Shown here: piece after piece, positions 11,929 through 24,200 of the stretch
How positions within the stretch are numbered: the stretch's first letter is position 1
How the letters are laid out: each line of letters opens with the position of its first letter
From: Anaeramoeba flamelloides
Taxonomy: Eukaryota > Metamonada > Anaeramoebidae
Assembly (NCBI GenBank): GCA_027625915.1
Contig: JANTQA010000057.1
Span: 7,936,001-8,000,000 of the forward strand
Length of the DNA stretch: 64,000 bases
Direction: 5' to 3'
Notes under the pieces: model-generated
Databases searched by the model: none
Seen by the model: the letters and a program-made list of their open reading frames with translations, nothing else
What the model was told of the DNA's origin: nothing
Position numbers and translations under genes: made by a program

Positions 11929-13216
11929 ATTAAAATTTTGAAAAATAAATAATTTTAAAAATAATAAATTACTTTTAGTTTTCTATTTGAAATATTAGAA
12001 AAGAATTTAAATATTTCAACAATAAATCATTAAAAAGGGTTTCAAAAAACTGAGAATTTAAAATTTAAATTCGAAGAAACGTATATAGTTTTTTTAAAGC
12101 TCCAAAAAGTACAAATTCTAAAATTTTTTAATTACAATTCCTAAAATATTTAACAAATTGTAAATTACCCATTCTAAGTTAATATTAAAAAAATAGAAAA
12201 AAGATCAATTTTATTTATACTTTGAAAAAGGAGATGACTAATCAACTTTAAACTTCAAATTAATTTCAAATAACCAAAAATTTTCAAGATTATTTCTTAT
12301 TAAGTTACACATGCTGATTGAAGGTTGTTTAGGATTTATTCATAAATCACAATTTGGTTTTTGGAAAAAATATGAAATTCATATAGATGTATTAAATTTA
12401 TTAAATACTTATAATAAGATAATATCATATAACGAAAATGAAAAATCAAGAATTAATTTTCTAATTATTCATTAGTAAATTAGTTCTTCATCCAATTTGT
12501 TCTAAAATAATTAGAAACAGAATAATGAAATTTATTTTAAATAAAATTATCAAAAGATTCTCTTTACAAGATTACCAAGGTAGGGGAAATGATATTTGAA
12601 AAGGTGAGCAGGTAAATTTTAGAATATTAACGATAATTTTCAATTATATTTTTTTTTACAATAATACCATTAACCGATTGTTGTCTAAGTTTTTCAGAGG
12701 ATTTAAGCTTAATTATAAAGAGGAAATAAAATCCAATAAAAACAGAAATTAAATTCAATTGATTAAATTATTATTAAATTTGGATTAAAATCCAAGAAAG
12801 ATAAAAGAAAGATAAAATAAATTTATCAAAAAATTAAATATTTGGGTTTTTACTTTGGAAATATCACACGTATAGTTTATAATCTGTAAAATCTAAAGAA
12901 ACTTATAACTACAAACAATTATTCAATAACAATTATTGAAATATTAGTTTGAAAATTAGACTTCTAAAATATTTTATATAGGGAAAATTAATATATGGTT
13001 AGAAATATATAATTATAAACTAACAACCCTTAATTATTTGTATTCTAAGATAAATTCATGTATTACTGAAATATACAAAACAAATAGAAATACATCTTTT
13101 TTATATATAAAAATAAGTTGAAATTCGAAAATTTGGTGATTATATACAATATATAAAAAAAAATAAAATTCAAAAAAAAAATAAATAATTTATCTCTTCC
13201 TTATCTTGAAAAATTA

Positions 13217-13413
13217 CAGCCAGTTTCACTTTTAAGGGACCATCTTTAAACGAAATTTAAGGCACAAAAAAAAACTCAAATAAAAGCACAAAATTCAAAT
13301 TCTAGTAAAAATAAATTGTAAAAAAAAAAATTACAAATTCTGTGCCTTAATTTGAGATTTTTTTGTGCCTTAAATTTCGTTGAAAGTTTGTGCCTTAAAA
13401 GTGAAACTGACTG
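13217..13413. mobile_element. M1 miniature Tc1-like element, copy 1
   Basis: About 200 bp flanked by TA on each side. Left end CAGCCAGTTTCACTTTTAAG; right end in reverse complement CAGTCAGTTTCACTTTTAAG. The repeats AAATTTAAGGCAC and TTAAGGCAC extend the ends inward to about 75 bp. Other copies: 29243, 46347, 47403 and 47968. Confidence 0.85.
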
Positions 13414-13539
13414 TAATAATAATCTATATTCACCCAAAAATAAAAATAATTGGAATTCAGAAAATTCAAATCTTCTTAAAAAAGAAAATGACTATCAATA
13501 ATTATAATTATAATCTGTTGTTGAATTCTTAAAAGATTA

Positions 13540-13735
13540 TGGTATCGTTAGGTTTTCCAGAAATTCAGAAAGAATATAGTAAAATTTTTGATTTTACTTT
13601 TTCTAACAGAATTCAGAAAACTCACAGTTATCCTTTTTTTTTTTTTTTGTTTTTATTAGAAAATTGTGAGATTTTCAAAATAAAAATAGAAATTAAAATA
13701 AAAAAAATCTAGGCACTCTACGGCACTTGACGACA
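13540..13735. repeat. Hairpin element inside LINE copy 2
   Basis: Palindromic AT-rich stretch ending in AATCTAGGCACTCTACGGCA then CTTGACGACACC, the complement of the GTCAAGTGCCGTAG motif at 7836. Like the copy 1 hairpin it lies just upstream of the conserved NFTN-LNRY block of the LINE. Confidence 0.55.
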
Positions 13736-14060
13736 CCCCGCAAGAATAGTTTAAAATAATAAAAAAATTAGAAATATTCATCTCTAACCTTAGATATTTA
13801 AATTATCCTTCAAGTTCAACAATTCCAAAATTCAAGAATTTTACTAATTGCTTAAATAGATATTACTATGTGATAAATAACAATTCAAATAAGTTTTGTC
13901 CTTTATGTTTAAAATATAAACAAGAAGAAATAATAGAAAATATTGATAACTTTTGATAGGTCATTCCTTCCTATGAAAATAATAGATTGATATTTCTAAA
14001 GAAATTAAAAGAATTAACCCTAAATGAAATGATTCTAAAATGTGTGGTTTAAAATTATTT

Positions 14061-14614
14061 CTGTTAATTAATAAAACGCAAAATGCGAGATTTTTAAAAT
14101 GAAATTTCTTTTCAGAAATTTAAATAAAAAGGGAATCTAGATTAATTTACACTTCTTTTTCAATTATAATAATTGAGTATATTTTTTAGAATGAGCTATT
14201 ATAAAACTTCAAACAATTTAATTTTTAGAGTATATTTTGATACTCTTCTCTTCCAGATAATAAGATTTCAATCTTCCGAAAAAAAATAATTTTTTTTAAA
14301 ATAATTCAGAAATATTTGAATTTTAACTTTTTCAAAAATTCGAAAAATGGGATCATACTTAGGACAATAATTCATTTCGAAAAATAGAATTTAAAAATAA
14401 GTTTAGTCTTATAGCAATCAAACTTTTACTTTATTTTTCAATTTCAAGATGTGTTTTAATTTTTTTGGAATTTATTCTTGAATTTACTTGAAGATTTTTT
14501 TTTAGTTTACGAGCCCCTTCAGAAATTCCCTTTTCGTGAAAGTTTATATCTTTTTGTTTTTGAATATTTTTTTCTGTGCTTAATACAAGGCAAAAAGTTT
14601 TCTGATCTATCTTG
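14061..14614. other. Intergenic 3' of the eEF1A-like gene
   Basis: About 550 bp of AT-rich DNA between LINE copy 2 and the eEF1A-like stop codon. No transposon ends or exon-like open frames recognised. The open stretch ending at 14431 on the minus strand is a shifted-frame shadow of the eEF1A-like gene and its flank. Confidence 0.4.
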
Positions 14615-15922
14615 TTAATTATCAATTTTCGTTGTTTGAGTGATTGTACCATAACCAATCGTAAATCTTGAATCGCGTAAGATAATTCTACCAAGTGCGG
14701 GACACCTTTCAAAAGTTTCGACGCATATTGGGCGTAGGGGTTTGAAAACCATAATGGCACTTTCACCCTTTTTGATCAAATCGGGGTTCTTGATCTCGTC
14801 TTCGTCTGCATTCTTTGGATTAAACTTTATAAGAATTTTTTCGATTCTACAGGGGCCATGAGCAACGTTGCAAAAAACGTTTGGTACGTAACCAACTTGT
14901 ATTGATGTCGGATGATAAATCACACTTACTTGTGCTGTGAATTGAGAAACAAAGCGAGGAGGATCATTTTCTCGATCTCCAATAACCATCCCTTTTTTAA
15001 TTTGATATCTTGCTATTCCCTTTGTACATATTCCTATAAAATCTCCCGCCACAGCCTTTGGAATGAGGTCGAAAAAATGCTCAACGGATACCACGGGAGA
15101 TGTAAGTGTGGTGGGGAATATGATAATCGGTTGATTGGGTTTAATTATACCAGTCTCAACCTTGCCAATTGAAACTATGCCTACTCCATTGACTTTGTAA
15201 GAGTCCGAAACTGGCATACGAAGCGGAAGCTCTGTGAGTCTTTTGGGGACTTTGAATTCATCAATAGCATACACAAGTGTTTTTCCTTTGTACCACCGCA
15301 TATTGGTTGACTGGCCAACCAAGTTGTCCCCTCTCCAACCAGAGACTGGAATAAAGGGGATCTTGCTTGCACAAAAGCCAAGACGATCTAAGATTTTGTT
15401 AGTTTGCTTTTTGATCTCCATGAATCTTGTTTCAGAATAATTTACCGACTTGTCGTCCATCTTGTTGACAAGAACAATTAATTGCTTGATACCCAAACCA
15501 CTTGCAATAAGAAGATGCTCTCTTGTCTGTCCATCTTTTGCAACACCTTTTTCAAACTCTGACCCTGCTGCCGAAACAACCAAAACTGCAACGTCTGCTT
15601 GAGATGCCCCACGAATAAAGTTCTTCATAAATTTAGAACGCCCTGGCACATTGATCACGCTCAAATTCATCTTTTGGGTAATTACCCGCCAATATGATTG
15701 CTTGACTGAGAAACCACTTTCCCTTTCTATTCGAAATCTGTCTGTTACCCACGCATATTTAACAGATTCTTTTCCCATCCATGAGCCTTCTTTTTCGTAC
15801 TTGTCAATTGACCGCTTATCGATCCCACCACACTTGTAAATGAAATGCCCTTGAATTGTAGATTTCCCACATCCAACGTGGCCGAGAAAAACAACGTTTA
15901 GGTTTGGTTTTTGTTTGTTCAT
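14615..15922 (-). CDS. Divergent eEF1A-like translational GTPase, 435 aa
   Basis: Single-exon homologue of elongation factor 1-alpha, the GTPase that carries aminoacyl-tRNA to the ribosome. Domain I holds the P-loop GHVGCGKST (residues 14-22, usually GHVDSGKST), HFIYKCGGIDKRSIDKYEKE, NKMD (153-156) and SGW (194-196). Domains II and III follow, with RLPL-like RMPVSDSYKVNGVGIVSIGK, FTAQV and a C-terminus GRIILRDSRFTIGYG matching the family's GRFAVRD block. Key sites are altered: the G3 motif DAPGH is NVPGR (91-95), so the Mg-coordinating Asp and the catalytic His are replaced by Asn and Arg, and switch I ERERGIT is ERESGFS. It is about 25 residues shorter than usual, mostly at the start of domain II, and lacks the Lys-rich tail. 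The intact frame suggests it is expressed and constrained. It is probably a paralogue rather than the main eEF1A, perhaps a GTP-binding but hydrolysis-impaired form. Coding composition is clearly less AT-rich than the flanks. Confidence 0.93.
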   Translation of the reverse strand: MNKQKPNLNVVFLGHVGCGKSTIQGHFIYKCGGIDKRSIDKYEKEGSWMGKESVKYAWVTDRFRIERESGFSVKQSYWRVITQKMNLSVINVPGRSKFMKNFIRGASQADVAVLVVSAAGSEFEKGVAKDGQTREHLLIASGLGIKQLIVLVNKMDDKSVNYSETRFMEIKKQTNKILDRLGFCASKIPFIPVSGWRGDNLVGQSTNMRWYKGKTLVYAIDEFKVPKRLTELPLRMPVSDSYKVNGVGIVSIGKVETGIIKPNQPIIIFPTTLTSPVVSVEHFFDLIPKAVAGDFIGICTKGIARYQIKKGMVIGDRENDPPRFVSQFTAQVSVIYHPTSIQVGYVPNVFCNVAHGPCRIEKILIKFNPKNADEDEIKNPDLIKKGESAIMVFKPLRPICVETFERCPALGRIILRDSRFTIGYGTITQTTKIDN

Positions 15923-16392
15923 TGGTTCAAAGTAGTAAACCGTAAATCAAAGGTGTAAGATAAAAAATGAGAAATTCAAATTAATTCACACCAAATAATT
16001 AAGGAAAAATTATCTATTTTTCCTATTTTGGAAATTTTCATAGCAGGTCATTTACTGAAAAAGCAGTTTGTATTCCATGAGATCTTAACTTTTATTTGAA
16101 ATCAAATTGTATATTACAATTTTTTTTTATCTAAGGAATAAGGGGGATTGGAGCAAACCTTTACTTTTTCAAAACTTTTTATGAATGTCGAATTTTAAAT
16201 GGGAAATAATTATCACTTCATTTTCAATTTCCTTCTTCCTATAGAGATCAAAACCAAACCTACTTCCTTGATGATTCTTTTTCTAAAAGAAAAATCAGAA
16301 AAGGAAATGAAAATTTTTTGCCTTTTATAATTCAATTGAAATTTTTAGTTTTATTTGGTTTGATCCAAAATAAAAACCACTTAGAGTTGCTC

Positions 16393-16715
16393 CTGATTTG
16401 AAACAGTGTTGGGTTTTGGGACTTTATACCTTGATATCTAGAAGAATTATTAAATTTTACCATTTTGGAAATTTTAAGTCTAAATTAGTACTAAAAAAAA
16501 AAGAAACTCAACCATTCTTTTCAGACAGGTGTGATCAGGTGTCGGATAAAAACATTTTAAAAATTCAATAATACTTGGGTTTGGTTTTCAGTAACAACTT
16601 ACACTAAGAATTTCCAAAATTCATCAGAATTTCAAATTTCCAAAATGGTAAAATTTAATAATTCTTCTAGATATCAAGGTATAAAGTCCCAAAATTCAAC
16701 ACTTTTTCAAATCAG
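16393..16715. repeat. Near-perfect 82-bp inverted repeat (foldback)
   Basis: Arm 16393-16474 includes GGGACTTTATACCTTGATAT and ACCATTTTGGAAATTT. Arm 16634-16715 is its complement with only a few differences. The loop is about 160 bp of unrelated sequence. The high arm identity compared with nearby repeats suggests a fairly recent foldback element or a conserved structure. Confidence 0.8.
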
Positions 16716-16753
16716 ATGCAATTTATGATGGCCTTTATTTTTGATCTGTAAGG

Positions 16754-16960
16754 TTTACAATCCCTAAAACTGGAAAAAAGATTCTCATGTGTATAGTCTT
16801 ACGAGGCATATTATTCTGGTTCTTTAACATAGTGATCTTTCACTGATTTGAATTTTTTTAGTGGTTCAAAATAGTTTTATCGAGATTAATTTTCATTATT
16901 TCAAAATCTGGAATTGAAGAGGGTAAGCATTATAGACTGGAAGGTTTGTTAAATAAAAAA
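16754..16960. repeat. Upstream repeat block, copy C
   Basis: Core ACAATCCCTAAAA at 16757 (one mismatch to A and B), then TGGAAAAAAGATTCTCATGT and GTTCTTTAACATAGTGATCT, aligning with GTTCTTCACCGATAGATCTT of copy B. It lies about 830 bp upstream of the eEF1A-like start codon. The distal part shared by A and B is not clear here. Confidence 0.5.
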
Positions 16961-19019
16961 TTTTGATTTTTGAAATATTTATTTGAAATATTAAGATGAT
17001 CTGGACACACTAATCATAAAAAAAAAAAATTTTTTTGAAAAAGCTCCAAACACAACAAAAAACCTAACGTTTTCAAAAGAATGTGTGCCGAAAAGTTTAA
17101 TCCATCTTTCAAAATAAAAAGTGTGTTATTTTATTATCAAAGACCTATACATTAATTGATCAAAGAAATCAACAATCAACCCCAAAATAACTATGTATTG
17201 ATTTCCAAAAGTTCTATTATTTAAAAAAAAATTCGAAAAAAGAATGAACAAATACAAAATTTATCTCAAAAAAATAGAGTTAATTTCTTGAAAATTTTTC
17301 AATCAAAAAAAACAACAAAAAATCTCAAAAAATTTCAAAAATTAAGAAACATTTATAAACAAATTTAATTCCTAATTTAAAAATTTAGTTTTAATCTCAA
17401 GGAATTGACCCTCAAAATTGATTTGAACTTAGGTATACTACATGATAGTAAATTGGATGTCCCATTTGAATAAACAAGAAAAAAATGCACTATTATATTT
17501 CCGAATATGGAATATTGTTATTTGGCACACATTATTTTGATTCCTTTAAATATAAAGTTTTATAATCCACTCAAAAATCACAATTGTTTATATTAAAATT
17601 CAAAAATTCTATTAATATTACCCTATTTAATTCAGATTCCTGAAAAAAATAACTAAAAATTTCTTTAGGAATCGTTATTAAGATCTATGCAAACATAAGA
17701 TTAATAGGTAAAAGACCAAAATAATATTACACTCCTTTTTATACAAGTAACTATTTTTTCAATTTTTCAAGATTATAAATCATAAATGTTATCCAAATAT
17801 AACTTCTAATTGTAAAATAACTTCAATTAAATTTTCATTCAACTTTGCAAAAATGATGAACTTAAAATACCTGATCAAAAGATACTTCACCCGAAATAAC
17901 AAAATCACTAAAGACATAACCCACAAAGGAAAATTATGGCATAACTGCTTGACAAAATTAAACGTTATAAAAATTATCATTTGATCTATTTAAGTGACTA
18001 GTAAACAAAAAATAATCTTTGAGTAAAAATACTAACAAATTCAAAATAATTTTATCAAACCTTGAAAATGAAATTGAAAGTAAAAATTTGATAACGAAAA
18101 TATGAAACTTTTTTTAAAATTATATTATTTGAAATGAATTATTTCTTTTAAAAATATGATCCATTTTTCTCATTGTTGAAAAGTTCAAAATCCAATATAT
18201 TTCCGAATTATTTCAAACAACTTATTTTCTTTGAAAGAATATTGAAACCTTATTTTCTGTATAGGAAGTGTTTAAAAATAATCATTTACAAATGAAAAAA
18301 CCGTGTTTTTAAAATAACTCAGTATAAAAAATCTACTTCACGACAAAAAAAATACAATAATTATTTTATATTTGAAAATATAATTTATTTAATCAAAGAA
18401 CATTTTAAATCAATTTTTTCATTGTAATGAACCAATAAAAAGGAGAAAAACAATTAACAAAATTAATTTATAATTTCTCCTGAAAAAATTTTTTAAACAC
18501 TGAAAAATTTTAGCTATGATCTAAAGAAATACCTTTTTATTTGATTTTTTTTTACTATGTTATTTCCAAAAAAGTGATGCAAATATATTTGAAAACATAT
18601 TTATTTTAATCAATCACCAGAAATCTATTTAAATATAGAAATCAATTAACTATAATTTATCGGTTTTTAAAAAGAATTTAATTTCTTTTTTTTGTATTGT
18701 GTTATATAAATAAAATATATGAAAATTTCTAATCTCAATTTTATCTGATATTTTTAAGCTATGTAAAGTTTTATTTATTATTTTCTTTTTGATAGAAAAA
18801 ACCTTTTTCCAAAGTGTTTTAATCTCAAAAAATTTACAATAGAATGAAAAACATATGAATATATTATATTATTTCAAAAATCATTTAGACCTTCTCATAT
18901 TTCCCTTTTATTATTGATATTAACCTTGTAATATTTTGCTCAAAAAAGTGTTCTTATATATATTTATAAACTTTGTTACAGTTAAAGTATCCCAATATTT
19001 TTTTCAAATATCAATTATT
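16961..19019. other. Intergenic AT-rich, no gene recognised
   Basis: About 2 kb with no supported gene. A plus-strand stretch near 17876-17965 (including RYFTRNNKITKDITHKGKLW) is open for about 35 codons, but no family was recognised and the opposite strand is also open. Nothing else is seen. Confidence 0.3.
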
Positions 19020-19660
19020 TTATATAATTGACCTTTGGAGAACAAATAAGAAATAAGTAGAATAATAAACATTAAAGAATCGTTCATACCCTTCTGAAAT
19101 AAAACTAACAAACCAATAAATTTTCTTCAAAATTGAAAAACTCAAATTTTTCGGGCACCATTGAGAAAAACAACAATGTTCGTTTTGACATTCTAATAGT
19201 ATTTGGATAACAAATATGAAACCAATTTTCATTTCATTTTTCACACATTTTGTTTAGAAACCAAGCCCCCAAACGAAATGTGTTGGGATTTGTAGTATCT
19301 ATTTGAAAGAGGAAATGAAAATGAAGTGTAAATTTTTCATATATTTCAATCAAATATCAGGATCAAAGATTGAATAAAATCCCAATAGAAATCAATATGA
19401 TTACTCAACCATCATATAACTGTTTTTATATCACCGGAATAACAATTTTTTATCAAGTGACTATTGATCTTGCAATAAAATTTTTTTTGAAACTTAATTA
19501 GGTGTCAAAAAAGAATCCAAAAAAAAAACAAAAATGTAAGAAAATGATTTCAATTTTGAAAATTTCAGAAATAAATTTTTTCTTCTAATATCCAAAAAAA
19601 AACTTTAAAAACAGATATTTCACTCATTACAACTGGGCACCTTTGAATGAAAAATAGTTT
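19020..19660. repeat. Dispersed repeat R10, copy 1
   Basis: Contains AAACAACAATGTTCGTTTT (19167) and a downstream block around AATAGAAATCAATATGATTA and AAGTGACTATTGATCTTGCA. Both recur in the same order at 44000-44470. The first part recurs in reverse complement at 24600-24900 (GAACATTGTTGTTTCTCTC; TATTCTACTTATTTCTTATT). No clear terminal repeats and no coding capacity. Confidence 0.55.
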
Positions 19661-20599
19661 ATATCCCTTAGAACCCCAAATATACAAATTATCTTTGAAA
19701 TAACAACTTTACTTTTAATTGTTATCAAAGGATTGAAAGATATAGAATTTATAAATAATTATATTAGAAAGAAAAATTTTATCATTAAAAATTATAAAGT
19801 TACATATATTTAAACAATAAGTTGAAAATTTTTTTTCAACCTTTGAAAATTAAGTTGTTTCTTGTGATTTTATTATTTTTTAATCCAAATTTTATACAAC
19901 CATTTTTTTTTTTTTTTTGGAAAGTTTGTATATCATATCAAAAACCTCTTATTTCAATGATTAAAACACATAATACTTTATGGAATTTATTTGGGTTCCT
20001 TTGTGTCCCCAAAATTGCCTTAAATACTTCATTTAATTTATTTATTAAAAAAGATATTTTAACATCACATAGAAAATTTGTTCCATCTTTTGATTTTCAT
20101 TCAATGGGGATTTATATATTTGATTCAAAATAAATTAAAATTTGAAATAAAAATAATATTTTTTTTGATTGTATAATTTGGAAATTTTTTTCTCAACCTG
20201 TATCTTTTTCAATTTTTGATGATTCCGCAATAGTTAAAGCCAGTGGAATAATTCATTTTATTTTTTTAATTTTTACTATTTTTTAATTTTTGACTTTTTA
20301 AAATCTAGACATAAAATAAATAATATTATGGAATAAGAGACCATAGATCAAAAATTATTTTCCAAGATCTGGTTTAATTTAGTTTGGAAAGATTCAAATT
20401 TTATAAATATATTATTTAAATTTTTACTAATACTAAAATTCAAAAAAAAAAATCTTGGTTTCAAAGATTATTTCATTATCTTTGAATAATATTTAAAAGT
20501 TATTGTTTATTTTTATTTTTAAATTTAGGACTGATTACTTTCTCTATATTTAAAAAACATTTATTTGTTTAATTCTCATTTAAAAAATGAAATTATTTT
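19661..20599. other. Intergenic AT-rich with one doubtful ORF
   Basis: A 103-codon plus-strand open frame (19822-20133) contains PKIALNTSFNLFIKKDILTS. It has no recognisable domain, no splice context and composition like the surroundings, so it is not called a gene. No repeat ends seen. Confidence 0.3.
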
Positions 20600-21135
20600 A
20601 CAATTTTTTTTTTTTTTTTTTGTTTTTTCAAGTGTTTTCTACTGCTTAAATAACAGTTTTAGAAAATTATTTATATTAAACTTTTAATTTTGACATAAAG
20701 AAATGAATTTAATTTTTCTCTGAACTTGATAATTTTTAAAATTTTATCTCTTAAAAAAAAATGAATTTTTTTGAGTAATATATTTTTTTATTTTTTTTTT
20801 TATCATAAAATTAACAACATTAATTGATATTTATTATTAATAAACAAATGTATTGAGTTTTTAATTACTATTATTGTAATAAAATTTCTAAATTTAAAAA
20901 ATTAATAAAAAAAAAATCTTTAAAAAAAAGTGTAAAAATAAATAATTATTATTTTTTTTTCCAATATCAAAAAAAATACAATAACATAACTACTTTATAT
21001 TTGAAGTATTTTGACTTATTATTATAATCTAAATCTGGATTGGTGACAAATAAGAAAATAAATATATTAGCGCATCAATATCATTTTAAATCTTTTCTTT
21101 TAAACTTGATGAAATTTAGGCAAATCCGGGGTGCT

Positions 21136-21173
<38 letters not shown>

Positions 21174-21175
21174 GC
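20600..21175. repeat. Left arm of a 7-kb-spaced inverted repeat, ends in (AT)n
   Basis: About 550 bp whose reverse complement matches 28030-28560 throughout, for example CAAATCCGGGGTGCTAAGGG at 21121 against CCTTTTAGCACCCTGGATTTG-like sequence at 28033. Both copies end in a TA microsatellite at the GGGTGCTAAGGG side (21142-21167 here; 27972-28033 in the other copy). They are either two insertions of one AT-targeting repeat in opposite orientation or an inverted duplication. The pair brackets the whole RCC1-BTB gene and the 3' exons of Rab2. Confidence 0.8.
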
Positions 21176-21297
21176 AATTTTATAATACAATCATTTTAAT
21201 TTGAATTAAAATATTAAATATTGAATAAAGATTTTATATTCATTGATGAACTTTTCCATGTATATTAAATTTCAATATAAAACTATAAATGATGATT

Positions 21298-24200
21298 TTA
21301 GTAAAGAATATTAAATTTGGATTTCATTTTATTTAATTTATAAATAATATCTGAATTTTCATTTAATTGGTAATATTGTAAAGAGTCATATAAATCTTCA
21401 TATACCTTCAACGGGTTGTTAATTTCACTAAAATAAAATTTTCCAGTATATAAATATTTGATTAATATCATTAAACTCTCTTTTGACTTATCTGAAAAAT
21501 CTTCAATTTGATTTAATTTTTTCTCTTGTTGAGAATTATTATCTGAAGTAAATTCAAACAATGATCTATAAAGCCCTGATCTAGCCAATAAAAGAAATTT
21601 GTGTACATTAATTTTTTCAAAGATTTCCTCTTTTTCACATAATTCAGTATTTTTCTTTTCTTCTTTATCATTTTCATTGAAATTAACATTCTTATTCTTA
21701 TTATTATTATCATTATTATTATTATCATTTTCAATTTTTAACATTAAACCTTCTTGCTTTCTTTTCTCTTTGCGTTTCTTTTTTCTTTTCTTTTTCCTTT
21801 TGTTCTTTCTTCTGTTTTTTTTGTTTCTTCGATTTGATTTTTGATTTGTTTGTGGAGATTCATTATTATTTTTATTATTTTTGATTAAAATATAAAAATC
21901 TTTAGATTTTTCGTCATCAAATAAATATAAAATATCGTTTTGTAAAGAATTACCATGTTTAACAAAAGACAAATTGTTTGAACTGAAAGCCATTTCAATT
22001 AATTCCCAATTATTGTTGTTTATTTCGTCATAGTAAACCCATTCAAGAAAGGAAATAATTTTTTCTTTTGATTGATCTTTGAGTAGCAATTGGATTTGAT
22101 CAATTTTACATTTTGTTCTTGCTTCAATAAGACCTTGGTGTGCTTTAACACCGCAAGGTAAAACAAGATCAGTGAATTGATTCTTTTGGAAAAATAATTT
22201 AAAATCTTGGACAAGACTCTCTCGAGAAGGTACATGCGAGTTATACAGCAATAAAATTCGATTACTTAAAAACGCTTTTAAAATTCCAGTATCATATAAA
22301 TTAGGCAATTGTATTTGTTTTGGCTTTTCATTTAATCCCCACACAAACAGTTCATTCGATTCATTTATAATTAGAGTAAAATTGCTATTCATTGCAACCT
22401 GAATGATAATTTGATTTTCAAGAGTTGGTATTTCTGTGAAAAATAATTGTTCACTGAAATGCCCATTCCAAGTAGACAATCCACAGGAATATAATTTTCC
22501 CTGTTTTGTCAACAGAACTGAATGTTGCCCACTGGTTTGTATATCGGCAATATCAGAAGTGTCCATTTTTAAATTTTCTACTAGGCAATGTTCTTCACCA
22601 GATGATTTAAATCCCGTACCTAATTGCCCAAATATATTTTTGCCTTCCGCATATAATTTCTTATCATTTTTTAAAACATAAAATAATGTTTTGGTAAGTT
22701 GATTAGTAAAAAAATTTGTAATAACAAAGTCATTTGCTCTACACATTGATCCATTATTTACTGTATATAAAAAAAGGAAAATTAATAAGAGAAAAAAAAA
22801 ATAATAAAAAATAAGAATATTTTTATGAAGAATATTGAAGAAATTAGAAAACTGTTGATAGATTGATTTGATTGAGTTAGTGTTGTTTTTGAAAAATAAT
22901 TTCTTTTAATAATTTTATTTTTTATTTCATGAGTCTTGAAATTTACCGATTATATATTTTATCAAAATGTTGTTTGAAACTAATAATCTTTGCTAATTTG
23001 AAATGGTTTTATTGGGAGAAAAGTCTTCTATTATAACTTTAAGTTTTGAAATATGTAAAAATTTAAATTATTAATTATTTGTTAACAAAAAAAAAACAAG
23101 CATTAAAAGATTATCAAAAGAGATCTTTTAATGATAATATTATTTATCTATTAATAAAGATCTCTTTACCGATAGTTATTTCAACTCTAGTATTAGAATA
23201 TACTCTTAAATTCAAATGAGTACCAATACTTTAATAAATGATCATCTTGGGAGTGATATTATCACATAAGAAAAATAATAAAAATTGGGCTTGAGCTGGT
23301 ACTCGAGAAAAATATTTTTGTATAAAGACGTGTTCTTTAAAAACACAATCGTATTTTTTAAAGTTTAATTGATAATTTTTTGAAATTTTTGGAAATAATA
23401 CTTTTGAAAAATGTACTTTTTGCTCAGATTTCTTATATTAAGGGACTAATCCCTATTATATTTTTTTACCTAAATTTAATAGTGATTGAGAAAATTTTTT
23501 GTCCAATTACTTAGATTTGAAAAACCCCTGTTTATTTCCAATATTAAACTTATTTCTAGATAAGGAATTCTTATTTAGAAATTGGTCAAAAAAAAAAATT
23601 AATATAGACTATTCCCCTTAAGGGTCTAGTCATTCACCGTGAATATACTCCATACTCAATGTGTGACCCTATACCAAAAAGGGTATTGTGAAATAGCCCT
23701 TCTTTTGGTTGACAAAATTCAAATAACAAAAAAAAATTCCATTGGATCTCTTTGACAAAAAATTCATCGAAGAAAAAGAGTTTAAAAGAGTTCTCAATTT
23801 CAAAAAATCAAAATTTAAAAAAAAAATTCATCTTTTCTATTTCCAAATGGTTAAATTTCTTTAATTTAAAACAAATTGCTTTCTTGAATTTCGCAATCAA
23901 TTTAATTCGATTTAATCTGGTTTGTGGTCATTTTAAAACACTCTAAATTTGACCAAGTATGGATTATGTAATATTCTTACGATAAAAATAACTCATTTAA
24001 AAAATGAAAAAAAAGAAAAAAAAAATCACCGAGATCTGAAAAAGCGCCAAAGAGCGGCACTTCAAAACTGACAAAGTTGTTTTCAAAATTGTAATTCACA
24101 ACCATTCTAATTGGAAATTGAGTGTCGCTCTTTGGCTCTTTTTTCTAAAAATGTCCTCATCTTTAGTAGTTGATTTTTGGAGATCGATCATACATCATAG

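Larger units (their letters stand above)
12290..14060 (+). mobile_element. LINE fragment, copy 2 (decayed, with insertions)
   Basis: Around 12480-12620 the plus strand reads LVLHPICSKIIRNRIMKFIL then RFSLQDYQGRGNDI, resembling the first reverse transcriptase blocks of LINEs. From 13840 it reads KNFTNCLNRYYYV and KFCPLCLKYKQEEIIENID, matching the C-terminal CxxC...H block of copy 1. Between them lie an M1 miniature element (13217-13413), a hairpin (13540-13735) and strongly decayed sequence. The coding frame has many stops. The 5' limit is uncertain. Confidence 0.5.

Noticed and set aside
21599-21844. 81-codon plus-strand hydrophobic frame
   Set aside because: Antisense to the Lys/Arg/Asn-rich linker of RCC1-BTB.
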